From NCBI GenBank assembly GCA_015179045.1, contig WHUZ01000180.1, positions 1-47,569 of the forward strand: a stretch of 47,569 bases of DNA, written 5' to 3'. The notes under the pieces are model-generated. The model was not told the origin of the DNA. It did not search any database and saw only the letters and a list, made by a program, of their open reading frames with translations. The number at the start of each line of letters is the position of its first letter. Positions within the stretch are counted from its first letter, which is position 1. Made by a program: the position numbers and the translations under genes. Of this stretch, positions 12,329 to 25,699 are shown piece by piece. The stretch is from Kalaharituber pfeilii (Eukaryota; Ascomycota; Pezizomycetes; Pezizales; Pezizaceae).

Positions 12329-14312
12329 TTAGCCGTGGCCGGAACTTCGCCGCCTTGTGGTAACATGATCATAATCCATGATCGGCTCAATTGGCCACTT
12401 CTCCTCAATCCCAGCCTGTGATTGTATATTGCCATATACATCCTCCAATAATTCTCTCAGGGGCGCTGGGCTTTTCCACGGGCTTTCTTTTCTCCTTAGC
12501 CACAGCCTTAACAAGTGCCTCCGCTTGCCTTTCTCTAGATCATCTTTAAATCCCTCTCGTGCATGTAAGAGTGCTAAATTGTTCCAAAATTGCATATCTC
12601 CCCTTTGCAATTCCAAGGAGATACAATGCTTCTCGGCGGTGAAGTGTACAGCATCAAGAGCTTCTGCTTGATCTTCAGTCATTGGTGGAATACCCTTGCT
12701 CCGCGGAGATACTTTTGAACCAGTAAGTAACCGACGAGAAAACGCCAGGGTAATGTTATTGGTTTCATTATCGCAGTAGAGGAGGGGCCTCGTGAGGTAT
12801 GGTGGGCTTTGGCCAAACCTGTTGTTCCAACGAATAGGGGCTGATTAGCATTCTTGATTTTGTCCAATTAAGTTCCCAGATAGGTATGTTCGAGTTCAGC
12901 ATAATGAATGCACAGAACTGTTGACGAACGGTGATTGGAAGCCATAGCATACCTATCAAATACCCAATCCGGCCGCTGCAATATATCGATGTGGTCTGGG
13001 CGGAGAGCAGCGAGCTCATTGTATACTTTCCCTGTGGACGCAAGCTTTGATCGACCTCCTCTTGTGGCTTGGTCGAGCGCATACAGTCCGAGAATCTCCC
13101 CAAGATCCGTGTGGAAAGGCTGTTTGAACGGCTCAGATATAAGTCTTATGTCACGAATGCACGAGTACCGTGGGTATCAGGGAGACTGAAGCTTGTACCC
13201 ACCTGCGCTACATTGCTGTATGGGGCCTGTCTGACATTATCGGGCGCAACCTTGCTGCCGAGATCTACCAAATGCACTATAGAGACAACAAATGTCAGCA
13301 AACAGCTCTTCAAAAGTGCTCTTTGGCATGTGCAACATATGCGCGTCCGGCCACGTCGCAATACATGTCACCTTAGGTATAATCCTAGCCGGTACTTACA
13401 CAACATGTTGCCATGCTCGTCTTGTCGACCGCGTTTGTCCGCTACATAACTGGCAACCCCAGCGTAGAGAATGACATTCTCCTCGGAAGAATATTTCTTC
13501 GGGTCGAAGCCCCTGAGAATGAAGAACCCGCAGCCGTTATCTAGCTGACGCGAGATTTCGGTAATCCTAGGGCCCAGTAATGGTAGGGAGAATGTATCTC
13601 GATCGATTGCACTCTTTCGTAGATTTGACGCTGCGGATGGAATGACTATCAGCACTCAATTCCTGTAGTAGCGATCAACTCAAGGGCTAGAAAGCATCAG
13701 GATTATGATCGATCAAGTGGGACAGCCCCATATGCAGGCAATAGTTGATTAGATAAAGAGGACTTGCTGATGTTGATCAGCACGCACGATACCTTTGAAA
13801 TCTTTCATTGCTTTCTCAACTTCCATAATTTCAGCTTCAGTAAGATGAAATATGTATTGATCTTCCCGTAACTCGGCTCCGGTCCAAACTAGCGGAGAAC
13901 TTATTTCCCGCGGATAACCTTCTGGTAACTGCCCAGAGCCGTTCCGCCTCCTCGCTTTATTACGCTGTACCCGCTCGCTATATTTCTGAAAATTTGGTTG
14001 CCAATCTATGTCAGGCTGCTGAGGAACCTGGAGATCTGGCAACGCTTCTAGGTCCTCCAGCAGCCCAGGAGGCAATACCAGTGGAGGGTGAATTCCAGCA
14101 GCATGCAGAATACACGCGGCTGCAAACTGAACGGTCTTGCGGGGAGTTCTGTTTGACGTGATGCTCTGCTTCGGCTTTTCTGCAAGCGCATTGTACCAGC
14201 TGAACGCTGCCGATTGGGCGTCCGTATACAGGAGTTCACCACCTGCTGGTATTGGGGGCGTCATTGCAGAATGTTGGTTGGGAAAGTTGATCACTGTACT
14301 TGCACTGCTCAC
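12329..14312 (-). CDS. TauD/TfdA-type Fe(II)/2-oxoglutarate dioxygenase, five exons
   Basis: Exons (minus strand): 14312-13793, 13630-13400, 13276-13203, 13119-12953, 12818-12329. The four introns (83-162 nt) are GT-AG and phases agree, giving 493 residues without internal stops. After an N-terminal region of about 130 residues come LVWTGAELREDQYIFHLTEAE, then SLPLLGPRITEISRQL with GCGFFILRG, GVASYVADKRGRQDE, PFHTDLGEILGLY, the block FGQSPPYLTRPLLY, and GDMQFWNNLALLHAREGF followed by RHLLRLWLRR. The iron-binding H-x-D is His278/Asp280, the distal His about 416 and the 2-oxoglutarate Arg about 435. The length is typical of fungal clavaminate-synthase-like/TauD proteins. Such enzymes hydroxylate a substrate using Fe(II), O2 and 2-oxoglutarate; the substrate here cannot be told. 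No signal peptide, so probably intracellular. This is the most intact conventional gene in the window. Confidence 0.9.
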
Positions 14313-15738
14313 GCAAACTTTAGGAATTTAGGATAATGCGAGCTAGGAACCGAAGTCATCAATCGATTGGAAGGTCGAGAGAAGCCAGGTATTTAAACGC
14401 ATGCCTACCGGAAGGTTCATGGGGATATCAAATTCAACTGACTTCTGAGGAACGTGTGAGATTTTTACCAACTTGACAATGATGAGAAAAAGTGACAAAA
14501 TTTAGCAACGCTAACAGGGAGCGGAATAAGTGACAAGCAGAACAAACCTGGCAGCGGCTATGCACTTCGATTTCCCCCTCTTGTTAACCAATTGAGCATT
14601 TGTGAAGCGCAGAGCAAGACGGGTAACAAACATGGTACTGTATTCGCTTGGTGGCGCGCCCCTCATGAATTCCACACGTCCAATTTGAAATCCAAGATGC
14701 CAGGATGTGGTAAAGTAGATTAAACGTAGTACACTAGCCATGATCGATATCGGGGCATATCAGATGCAAATAACTATCCTTGCCAGTCACTTGAAGGAAT
14801 AAAATCCCAGAGGTTCAAATCCAGGCTGGTTCTTGCTCATGCAGATAAGCAAACTTGGTGGTTGGAAAATGGCCACCCGTCCTACTTGGCGGGTTTATTT
14901 CATGTCTGATCTTAAAACGCTCGTTGCTGTGATTCACCGTTTATGGAGCCACCTTCGTGAATTGAGAGTGTATGCCGAAGATCAAGGGGATGGTTACGGC
15001 CCGCTCCGCACGCCATCTCATCTCTAGTGCTTTGCCTCGACTTTAATGCCTTAAGAAAATTTAACACTTACCAGGATGTTCCCGGAATTTCTAGGGCTGG
15101 CTTTTTTTTTCATCCTACCCTTGAGTTATCGGAGCATGTACTGGTGCGGCTATGGTATTGTTTATTCAGGCTGCATGTCCTTGCATGGGAGCGCCGTCTC
15201 CTTCCAGTACCGACAGAACATACATCGAGTTTCTTGGATTCTGCATTTACAAGCCAGGAGTGGCTTGTCTTCGGTTACTGCTGTAGCCCGGTTTGACACA
15301 CAGTCTGCATCTTTAAAGCGAGAAAAAGTAAACAGAACATGCAGGGCCTAGGTGGCAGCACTGTAAGGACGACATCTGGGCGATTGATGCTTTCTAATCC
15401 AGAAAAGCAATCACCAGTATGCTCTTCGTGAAACCAACAGTTGAATTCTTTTTCTTGATGATACAGGAATGAAAAAGGATACAGTAAACTATCTGCTACT
15501 CAGGTCCCTGAGGCGAGCATATCAACGATGAGCATGAGCTTCTATCACATGCTTCTATCACATTGGCAACGAGCAAGAAGGTGCAACGGGTCCTGCCATG
15601 GAAAGGGAAGGCGCTACCCGTGCTGAACCACTCGTCATAGCTACAATTTTACAGGTGGATTATACCACTAACATACCCATATTGCCGCTGCAACGGTGTC
15701 GGGGTTTCTTCGGTGCAAAGAGACGTGCTCTCCGTTAA
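14313..15738. other. Intergenic, no recognisable gene
   Basis: Upstream region of the dioxygenase gene. Frames at 14511-14741 (-), 14833-15027 (+), 15027-15296 (+) and 15076-15351 (+) have no recognisable motif. A B-box-like GGTTCAAATCC at about 14813 has no matching A box or tRNA fold. Confidence 0.45.
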
Positions 15739-15750
15739 CAGTGAAGGTCT

Positions 15751-15820
15751 CCCTGCCATAGGCCGGTAGCCTGTATGCGGGGTTACGTTACTAGAAAAAA
15801 AAACAAAAAAACAAAAAAAA
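15751..15820 (+). mobile_element. Tail-only LINE insertion (family B1) with 12-bp duplication
   Basis: The insert starts CCCTGCCATAGGCCGGTAGC and carries GCGGGGTTACGTTA. It ends in an A-rich tract interrupted by single C residues. Direct repeats CAGTGAAGGTCT flank it at 15739-15750 and 15821-15832. The AGGC/GCCT arms of the family hairpin are kept. Same family as the tails at 24.8, 28.4, 35.2 and 36.2 kb. Confidence 0.87.
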
Positions 15821-15832
15821 CAGTGAAGGTCT

Positions 15833-17540
15833 TCGAGGTGAAAATGCAAAAGTGGGTCTAACTGGTTGGATAAGTTCTACTTTGCAAGGTAGCTTGCGAA
15901 ACCTGGGTCAAAACAACATCCGCGGATTGTTAATCGGCAAACCCTTACTCTGAATTATTCCCTTCATATCGTTGTCTACGAAAATTGCACGATTCACTTG
16001 GGTCTAACATAAAAGCCTGTAATTCAGGAATGCTGAATCTGTACTAGTTCCAACTTTCTGAGCCTCAAGGTTACGCCCCCTGAAGGGAGAAAAAGTTACC
16101 CATGGCGAGTCTTCCGATTTAAACCATTAATTTGAGACAGGTCATATTTAATAATCTGACAGTTCGGTATTATATTGGAATAATAGGCAATTTATGGCAT
16201 CCACTAGAATGTAGGCAGAAAGCTATGCAATCACGCTACTTTACAATGGACCAGCAGTTTGGAAGGGATCAGCATATTATGAAATCTTCTACAAATCGTA
16301 TGCTTCCTGCACCGAGCTAGCCGTGGTACTAGTATTTACGCTATCTGACACTCCATGCAAGTAGTCGCACAAAAGTGGGACTGACCTGAACTTTGAAGCT
16401 AACTTACAGTTTCGAAAAGCACGGCGAACGTGAAATCAACTACACTTCAGGTGGCTGTGGTAGAGCAAGATAAGTAAGCGAGGAGCGATAATGAAGAAAC
16501 GTCAATCTTCTTCCTCGGCCAGTTGATGTCTTAATACGCAGCACTTGCTTTATTCGTACTTTTAAACCCATCCACCCAATGTATCTCCTGATTTCCCTAC
16601 CTAGTTGAAATTAACACCTATTGCCCAACCTAGGTCAAGAGAGGGTGCAGGAGGACAAAGAACTTGTATGGAAATTCAAAGCCTGCGATTCCTGATAAAA
16701 GGTTGGGAGACAACTAATGTACTTAGCTATTTATAAGCTCAAGTTTCATTTTTCGTGCAAAATGTGTTGGTTTCCAGACTAGAAAAACATTGACAATTCC
16801 AATTGGACGCCCAGCTGGGGATATCCGAGTAGGCTACCCTGGGCCGTTGGGAACCCGAATTTTCAACTTGGACCTGCCTCTCCTTCAGCCTTCACTACTA
16901 GTTAAGTAGACGCTGCTGCTACCCTGAATATTCATGCGGTTTCCGACAGAACAACCTTCTGAATCTTGGCGAGGCACAAACGTCAACCGATAAGCAATAA
17001 TTGCTCTGCTTTTCCTTTCGTTCTCGCTGATTACTTGTTTCTTTTTTGCCTCCCCCTAAGCGTCCGATTTATTGTAATATTAAAGAAAGGGAAAAAGAAA
17101 AAAAAAGGAATTCCAATATTACCAATAATCGAGGAAGATCTTAAGTTGTATCAGTTGATCTGTCACAATCACATATGAAATCCTGTGAAACCTTTATAGA
17201 GTGTTATCTCCACGATCTTCACCTGCTACAGCACCAGCATTATGCGGGGACAGATCTACAATTTCTACTTGATCCGGCTAGGTACGTTAGCGGGAGTGTA
17301 AAAGAATTTTAAATCAAGTTCATGTCTACTTCACGTATGAGCTCCGAAATACATATTAGACAAAAAGCAAATCCTGTGACGGCATGTGTAACTGAGTGGG
17401 TTACCTGCCAAACTTTTGTACCTCTGCTGCATTTCCTTCTCACAAAGAAAAGTTTTCGCAAAAGTTAAATGTGGCTCAACTTCTACGTCATACCATAAAA
17501 AGGAAGTCAAGAACCAAGAATTTTTCTCCACGATTGGAAA
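15833..17540. other. Intergenic, no recognisable gene
   Basis: Short frames only (for example 16132-16320 and 16966-17178, both +). An A-rich run near 17080-17106 lies between weak AATATTA repeats but lacks LINE tail sequence, so it is not called as an insertion. Confidence 0.4.
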
Positions 17541-17810
17541 ATGGCGAAGGCCAGATTTGTATTTACCCATGTGTTCTACGCAATTTCGATTTGCGTCGGA
17601 GCCGTGAGCGACATAACTACCAACTTCTCCACATCATCATTTGTAAACAGCAAACATGCAGAGTCTCCGGCCCAGGGAAAGATCAACTGTGTATTGGTCT
17701 GCAGTGTAAGTGGCTGTGAGACTTAATGGTCCGTTGTGAAGTCGATCAATAGCACCTAAGTATTATTTCGCCTTCAGGTGTACTATGTATCGTGTTCATC
17801 ATTTATGTAA
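17541..17810 (+). CDS. Candidate small secreted protein, two exons
   Basis: Exon 1 is 17541-17705 and exon 2 is 17778-17810. The 72-nt intron has a consensus GTAAGT donor and TTCAG acceptor, and the join is in phase 0. The product is 65 residues: MAKARFVFTHVFYAISICVGA resembles a signal peptide, followed by a polar Ser/Thr-rich stretch and a C-terminal segment with cysteines (INCVLVCS, then VYYVSC after the splice). I do not recognise a family. For: start, hydrophobic N-terminus and strong splice sites. Against: short length, odd number of mature cysteines, no homologue I can name. It may be an effector-like small secreted protein or a chance frame. Confidence 0.35.
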
Positions 17811-20800
17811 ATTGAGGACCAAAACATTTTCTCTAGGTAATCAGTGCAGAAGAGTGTTTAATTGTGGGATTTAGGCTTTGGTTAAAAGTTAAAGCTCTTC
17901 AAACTATACTAGTAACCAGCTAATTGTAGAGTATGTACAGGGATAGCTGTGCACACCGCACAGATTTTGATTTTGTCCTTGCGGACAATTCCTCAAATAA
18001 AATTGATCCTAATTCGAAGTGAAATTCAGAAGAGAATGTGCCATTACTTAAACTATGTCAAAATAACAACTCTATTACAGTTCTTATTACAGAACTGTAG
18101 CTATGGTGTGCTTCTCTATATCTTGGATATTAGAATATGTACTCTACACACTCTACAATCGTCAGCGGTATGAATATCTCTAACCTTCCTAGCTCATGCC
18201 CAATCAGAATCATGACATAATCTTTATCTATAACTTGTACTTACGATGACTACCTTGAAGTACACCCCACGTGACACGTCTGATTGTCTGATTCACTGCG
18301 TAGGCTGCACGGCATAGCAACTCCCGCAACACACTTCTGCCTTTTGATAGGTGTTTGCATGGTTGCTCGTCTGCCAAGACCCAAAACCAAGGCTGTCGAT
18401 GATCTCCACTGGTTAAGATTGTAACACAGACATTCACCAATTAGAAAATGAACAAGTTATTCTCATCTCTGTATCACATGTTGAATGCCCCATAGATTAA
18501 CTTTGGAAGCCCGACCGTATGATCTTGGGTAATACGGCTAAGAATTTGGTTATTCGAGGAAACGATTTCTTCCGCGGCAGAGCTAACTTAGTTGAACCAC
18601 ATTTTGCTTAGTGGCGGGAACCCTTTAGTGCAATTGATCTCATTTTCTTAATGGTTCGGAAACAACACAACGGGTCTCCACTTTTCTGGAGTTCCAAGAT
18701 GCACGCCCATGCAGTAACACCATATTACCGATGAAACCTAACAAATTTCCGATGTTCAATAATGAAGGAGAAAATCTCCGTGGGTGTTTCTTTGAAACTG
18801 TCGTCGCTGTTGCACATCGGCAGGTGACTTTGGGCAGATGTCACGTTATCTTTGGTATAGCCTGCATCGCCAAGTACAAATTAATAGCGAATTACCGTCA
18901 GGAACAGATTATATGTCTACGCTTACCTTAATCTATATCATATGATAATACCCATGCAATGGTCACGACTGCAAGGCAAGCAGGTGCTTTCTAGAAGCTT
19001 GCAAATGAGCGATATGAAGCCAACCAGACGGTATGGCAGTTAGCAGGCTATTCCAGTTGCACTTTGTTGCTCCTCATTTTGAATCTGCTGAGTTTGTCAG
19101 TTTGAACTGTTGAGAAGGTACTATATGAGCCTTGAACGGCACGTATACCGATTTCGATGTCTCCATTCTTGATGTTTTGTGAATAATTATGTGGAGAAAT
19201 TTGCCGAGAGAGATAGTGTATGGGATTAGGAAAATTCCTGGTCTGGTTGTCCTTCCGGTAATTGTGACCCGAGTTGCCTCCGTGACATGGTCTACAGCCT
19301 CCTCATGCTTACTGGCCTAGATTTAAACCGAATTCTGCTTACTGCTATGCTTTATGATCTACAACTTGGAACAACCTCGTTCCACTGGCAATCAATTTTC
19401 ATGGATCTCAACCACGCAAGGGATCAGGGAGATACATCTCGCAGTTTCATGATGGCTAGCACAGAACTAAGCTGTGATATATTACAGATTGAAAGAGTAA
19501 TCTGAAGCACACTTATTTTCACTTAATATAATTACCGGAATTCTTGCTAGCTTGCTCCATTGATTAGTCGGGTAGTAGAGTATCATTGCAAGGCGACAGA
19601 TGAGCTCGTCACGTCATTTAACTGGTGTTTCCTGATCTACTTTCATGACGGTTGGCCTCACGCGCCGCAACTAAGATTCGTGGATTGAATATTAAAGGAA
19701 TTTCGTAGGAGTGGGAACGGATCGAGCACTATGACTAAGTGTTCACGGATGAAAAGCTCCACAGTCTGTTATTCAGTTTGTCTCAAATTACGGTCCTAGA
19801 ATTCCGTAAAAATGCGAGATCTTGAAGGCGTGACTCCAGCCTGAGTGATACACTACGTCACCAATAAAGGGAGACCTTTAGCACGGTGTAGTAAGAGGTA
19901 ATCCGTTCAGCATGATTTACAAGGTCAACCCCCGTACCTTAGTCAAGGTTCGCCTTGCAGTCAGTGGTACATGGGCTTCTGTTGTTAGCATTAGTACTCC
20001 ACTAGTACAAACTCGCTGAGCTACTTGCGAACTTGAACTTGAATGAATTATTTACCTTTCTGGGTCATGTAAAACATGTCTGTGGAAGGAGCATCTCACA
20101 CAAGTCGACAGGGTTCAGCTGCAACTGCCGAAGTCTGACATCAATCTTGACTTATCAAGAGTTGACAAACCTCATTAAGTACCACACCATAACCAGTCGG
20201 AATGCACACCTGGACAGGAAGAAAATCCGATGGCTCAGTATCCGATCCGTTTCGCTGGCTAGACCCTGCATCATTCCCAGCCCTAAGGAAATGCGTCACC
20301 AATTCAGAGGGGTGTTGTTCCAGGGAACTAACCAGAATGTATACTGCGAGGCTTAGCGCCCGTCTCGGGAAGTTTTCAAAATGTACATTCCCGAGCGTAC
20401 TTAGGCGAGCATGGCAAAAATTAGAGTAGAACGATGCTATGGGGATGAAATCTGATCTGGCATGTTAGACACATACGTAACCCTATCATAGCTTATTGCA
20501 CAAGGCGAGCGTATGGGCTAGCTGATGATGTAACTTTAGCCGCAAAGCTACCAAAGAAGGTACTTCGAGCTCTCCGGATAATTTTTAGCTTCGACTACGG
20601 AAAGAGTAGTGAAAAAAGCCTATGGTTCTACAATAATACGGATTCGCCAATACTGTCTCGATACGACACTGAAATGAAGCGGGACCTGCAGCTGAGGAAA
20701 TTAATGATAATCCTGAGTATGAATTGCGTTATCCCGTCATAAAGGCATTATTCAGAATCACCAAGACACCGGATTATCTTATATACCCATTTCCGAACTT

Positions 20801-23800
20801 GTAAAGTTGATTGGAAATTTTCTTTCGGAGAAGTGAAAGGCGAGCGGGGAAGTCTCTCATTTTTTGTTTAGCGGCTCTGGGACAAGTATCCCGATATCCA
20901 ATTACTACTAATATATTCGGACTAAATGGCACCGCCTCTGCTAGCTTTTACTGGCGTATATGGTCGTAGGGAACAAGTTTTCAACTGCTATTGTATTTCA
21001 CCATATCTCAACGTACATCATCTCGACACCGAAACCAGCCACGCAGAAGAGCATGTACCTAACCACTAGTGCAGACTTGGAAAACACTGTATAGAGAAGC
21101 TAAAGCAATGCTTGTTCAAGTTTAGCACCTCTGCTTGCTCAAAGAAATCATTCTCAAGGAACTATGGCAAAGCTAGAATTAGCGCCGATGTCTTGGCTTC
21201 CATTTGTATGGGATTCCATTCCAGCAGACTGAACATACATTTCTTCAGCACCATCACACTAATGGGTATAAACCTGTGAATAAAGACCTTCTCTAGTTGT
21301 ATATTGATTTATTATATTTTATTCAATACATTATACAGTTGGTATATCGGTATGTATAATTCTAAGCCCCTCTTCTGACACAATAATTATGCAATACTTC
21401 TATAAGGATGTCAATGTTTTCAAACCACTCAACATTCACCTCAAGAATTCTGTTGATGCTATTCAAGTGTATCTCTAGAGGTATAAATTACCCGAATCAA
21501 GTGTCTGAATATTTTTGGTGAATTAGTTGCTGGTGCGGAGGGTAGACCTCCATACTAGCAATTTTACCACAAAACACATGCCAAGACTTCATACGAAAAG
21601 GTGCAGACATATAATTCTTGAATAACTACTTTTTTAATTGCAGAGGAACGGCATCCAAAAGATGGTGCTTGCTTTTAAACCTCATAGAAGGTGCGTAGAA
21701 AAGCCGATTTTGGGGCTGGGATATAGAGGGTGTCGTGCACTCAATTTGGGTGGGAAAGGTGGGTCGAATTGTAGTGTGCGTCGAGATGTGGTGAAATAGA
21801 GTAATAGAGTATGATATGTATCACAGCTCATAAATATGTTCACATCAAGGATGCCTATAGACAACATGAGGATTGTTAAATGCTGCACACCTCGCTAAAG
21901 TAGTAGCGGTCCAATTTCAGAAGTGACTGGCAACCAGTGTCTCAGCCTTCCCCTTTCCCCCGTTACGCCGCTAATAATTAAAGTGGATTGCATGTTTTAT
22001 GTATCCAGATGACTTACGAAAAACCAGACAAGTGAAGCGCCAGAGTAGAAGATAGCTTGGGAGTTCACTTTAAATCTTTCCCAATCTTTACTTAAGTTTG
22101 GTACTTGTAAGCTGTGCCTCATATTGGGCGCTAAAGATGTGCATTTCATACTCCAAACTTATATGACGATGGAATGGCGGCAAATATTCCGATGGACCTG
22201 GAATTGCTATTATGTAAAACTTGTGGAAGGTTCTAGGGGTCTTGGTTTCCGTTGTGAGGGTAATTGACAGTGCATAGGCAAAAGTCTGTGGGACTACGCA
22301 GTATAAGGAAAAGCGCTTTACCAAGCCTTGGAGTCACGAGACATGTATCCGAGAGGACCCCCTTGAGAAAACACAACTCAACCAAAAGTACTCCTTTTTT
22401 AAATTCTGAGAAAGAACTTAAATTCTATGATGCTCATTCATGGAGTCTATTTTTTTTCTCTTTCTTTACAATTCACTACCTAATGTATGGATTTTTTTTA
22501 TTGATCTTTCGAACAGCACTGACAAAAGTGGGTCCGCTCGGATTGCACGTCTCGCTTTTCCTTATGATATACTGCATAGTCCCGAAGACTTGGTTATGCA
22601 CTGTTTTTAGCGGTTACCAGTTATATCAAATGTATTAGGCATAATTACTCGCTAGTATTACTCGTGAATCATTAGTCAGTACGGAGTACGGTCGGAGGGT
22701 TGGTGGAACCAGACTACGGTAATTAGTCAGGCGTTCCAATACTTTTTGGACCAGCGAGTACTTGGCAGTCCCCACAACTAATCATATGCAGTAATTCCTG
22801 ACAAGGCGCTGAATGGAATTTATGCACGTAATGTGCAGTGTCAGAATTTGTACATGACTAAGCAGAAAAAAGACCTAAGAATGTTCTTGTGATCAAAGTA
22901 ATAGTTTGTATGGGGCGGGTCGCCACATTATATTCTTATATTAGGTATTCTTATATTGAGAGTATACTGTAGATCGCTATAAACAGCACTTTTAAACATA
23001 TTTACGTTACTACGTATCAGCATCGTACCCATTTAAAAGTATGAAACTAATAATCCTCATAGGATTTTTGGTACTATAACTCTGAAGCTTCAAACCAGCC
23101 AAGTCGCTATATTTCCACCAAGTCTTTCCTTGTATTTCCTAGACTATTTCTAGACAAAGTTAACTTGGGTTACATTGCTGAAAAAAAAACAGCAGCCTAT
23201 GGCCTTCGTACCTTAACTGAGTTACCTACCGTAGAAATTGGTTCATAACACACTACTAAGTTATATGAGCCCACCCTCTATAGAAAATCTGAAAATCCTG
23301 GTTTAGATAAGCCCTGCGCTAGCTATACCCTACAAAGGGGTACGAATGGTGTAAAGATTTTCACATAACCGCACTTGTAGCTATTTTTGCCATGGCAGCG
23401 CTGGGGTAACAAGATGGCGCTTCCAGTATTAGTGAAAAGGAAACGAGTCATCTCAAGTTCTGTTTTATTGACTAGCTTACGTAGACTTGATTTGGGTGAG
23501 GAGATCACGTAAATAGATGCAGTTTTACTAGGCCGTCTTAGCATGTATCAAGTTGTTTGAGACCCATCACTTAAAGTATAAGAGGTTCGGGGTGGAGGGT
23601 GACCGCCCCCGTTGGCCTCAAATGGCGTCCCTTACGAGCTAATTTTTATCATATTTATGTGCAGGATTACGCGTAGTTAGAGCTATGCCCTCGGCGCCCC
23701 CTAAGCTGCAGCCGCAGTTAGGGGCCTTCTTGTAACAAATCCACTCGGTTGAAGCCTGCATCTTTCATAATGCGTCTACCAACCGTGTCTGAGAATGCGG

Positions 23801-24174
23801 TACATGTACAGCAGCAGCGGAGCGTCCATGACTCCAAGTTGAGGTGAACTTAATTAGTAGTGTTGCTTCGACAATCCTGCATAAATATCGCTTGAACTGG
23901 TTAAGGTTATTGCGATAGGAAATATTAGCTTTTGTTGGGGGTAGGAATCATCTGTTGCTCCTTATTTATAACATGGCACGATTTTGGGAAGGTCTGTGGG
24001 CGCGCAGCTTACATATTTGTTCTGTAGTGCGCTTATGTCAAGATTTTTTGCAGCTTTATGAAGCTTTACGTGATGGGCATGCTTTCGGCCTGAACTGCGG
24101 CAAAGTCAGAATGCTTCCGAGCTGGAGAATAACCAATCAATCTATTACCCGTTGCGCCAAATGGTAGGTCAGTA
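17811..24174. other. 6.4 kb without a recognisable gene
   Basis: No frame above about 125 codons and none with a recognisable domain. Frames noted: 18228-18440 (-), 18731-18931 (+), 19287-19505 (+), 20033-20356 (+), 21682-21888 (-), 22264-22638 (+), 23323-23544 (-). The minus strand near 18240-18360 reads a cysteine-spaced peptide in a second frame (CVAGVAMPC, QTCHVGC), without supporting splice logic. No mobile-element tails or AT blocks were seen. Confidence 0.4.
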
Positions 24175-24184
24175 GCGTTGCATG

Positions 24185-24844
24185 CCCCTCTCACCTCACC
24201 CAGTGTTAAGAAGAGAGACCCACCTGCCTGTCGCAAAGGAAAGACCATTCCCTCCAGGGCCAGTTCTACTGCGAAGAGCAAGCCCCTTTGACCAAAACGT
24301 CAGAACTACGACCTGTCACTTCAGCAATAGTAGTAGTTCATGGGATAGCAGTGACCAAGAAACGGGGAATGCTCAGAAGTGGTTGGAGGTAGATAATGAA
24401 CTGGGCACAAAGATCACTGGGGCTCGATAACGGTTGAAGCAAGAGAGGAGGGAGGGAAAGGTGACTAGTTCAGTTGTTGTCTACCTGGAGGGGGCAGGTA
24501 GGACTAGTCAAATAGCCCAGACTTTCCGCATCGGAGGTAAGAAGTACAGATGGGATGCGTATGAGGTGGATAGGGGAAGGAGAGACAAAGGAAAGCAGGT
24601 GGGTAGGGCTGGGGAAAATGTAATGGAGACCAATTAGCACCCATTGTGTGTATTGTTGCGCTTGGTCCACTGTCTGCAGTTCCCTGCAGCCACGGTGAAG
24701 TCGTGTTGATAGAGATTAGGTAGCATGGGTAATCCGGCCCACAACCCGGTGTCACAGACCGGCCTCCGCGTAATAAAGGGTCCTGCCATAGGCTGGGAGC
24801 CTGCATGCGGACTCCCGAGTTACGTGATTTAAAAAAAAAAAGTT
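24185..24844 (+). mobile_element. ORF1-only LINE copy ('half-LINE'), family B
   Basis: A 660-bp insertion flanked by direct repeats GCGTTGCATG (24175-24184 and 24845-24854; 14 bp if one mismatch is allowed). Its coding part reads WLEVDNELGTKITGAR, then a stop where a Trp would fit, then RLKQERREGKVTSSVVVYL and IGGKKYRWDAYEVDRGRR, which resembles the C-terminal half of Tad-type LINE ORF1 (Gag-like) proteins. It passes directly into a family B 3' tail (GCCATAGGCTGGGAGCC ... TTACGTGA) and poly(A). No endonuclease, reverse transcriptase or RNase H sequence lies between. A second copy with the same layout is at 35.0-36.2 kb. The ORF1 call rests on remembered family motifs. Confidence 0.7.
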
Positions 24845-24854
24845 GCGTTGCATG

Positions 24855-25595
24855 TTGTTGTCATTTTGACCACCTGAAAATGCTGCACACTTTTTTGGCA
24901 GCACCAGTGGCGCTGGGTGCATATTTCAGGTGACCACGACTCTGACAGCTTCAAGATATTGGAGAGTCTCAGGTGTCTTTCATATTGACCTTGATGCGTG
25001 CCACTTGATTGATTGGTCCTTCTCTCTTGCTGCAGTTTAGGCAATGGTTTGTAACTGGAGAAGCCTAAGACTTCGTTCTTGCTAGAAAAAGGGTCGACCT
25101 CAAGTTGAAGGATAGGGGGTCAACGTCAACGTTGACCTCCGAATGCCGGCCGGTGGGGGCCATTGGTGCAGGCTGGGCGCCTACAGGAGGAAGGTACAGG
25201 ATTTTTGATCAGCTCTTCTGGGGCTGTCCTATTCCGCGTGTACTTAGAGGGCCTGGGGATATCTGCCTGAGTTGGCCGATAAGGCAGCTAGGGACCATTT
25301 GGCCTAGTCAACTGATAGCTATGGCTGCGGACGGCTTTAATCAACACTACGAAACACTTCATTTCGCTTACTAATACAGCCCTGTTTTCTTTTTGCTCTG
25401 TGATCCCCCGTCCCTGTACCATACGGAATACCACCCTCGCTCTGTACTATGCACAATACACGCATCTTGCACTTCTCTCCCTTGCCTCCTACCATACATT
25501 TTATTGAATGATTTTAGTATGCAGCAAATATTATGCTCATGGGAACTGTCAATATAACTTTGAAGATTTACGACGTACTGTACCTGCTGCTTTAC
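24855..25595. other. Intergenic; possible LINE RNase H scrap
   Basis: A plus-strand frame at 25267-25305 reads ELADKAARDHLA, resembling the end of a LINE RNase H domain, but stops surround it and no tail follows. Otherwise nothing recognisable. Confidence 0.3.
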
Positions 25596-25608
25596 ATTCT
25601 ATGGGTAC

Positions 25609-25654
25609 AGCCCATAGGGCGGCATGCGAGTAATGAAATAAAAAAAAAAAAAAA
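25609..25654 (+). mobile_element. Tail-only LINE insertion (family A) with 13-bp duplication
   Basis: A 46-bp insert reading AGCCCATAGGGCGGCATGC then GAGTAATGAAATA and poly(A), between perfect repeats ATTCTATGGGTAC at 25596-25608 and 25655-25667. The hairpin arms are GCCC/GGGC here, against GCCT/AGGC in the family A copies at 42.8 and 45.6 kb. Confidence 0.9.
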
Positions 25655-25699
25655 ATTCTATGGGTACTGCTTGAATGTTTCACTATTATGAGCACTGTA

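Noticed and set aside
14805..14830. tRNA B-box-like GGTTCAAATCC
   Set aside because: No A box or cloverleaf upstream and the T-stem does not pair.
17060..17125. A-rich run between AATATTA words as a retroposed insertion
   Set aside because: No LINE tail sequence before the A-run and the flanking repeat is only about 7 bp of AT.
25267..25305. ELADKAARDHLA, like the end of a LINE RNase H domain
   Set aside because: Only about 12 residues, bounded by stops, no tail or duplication; not enough to call an element.
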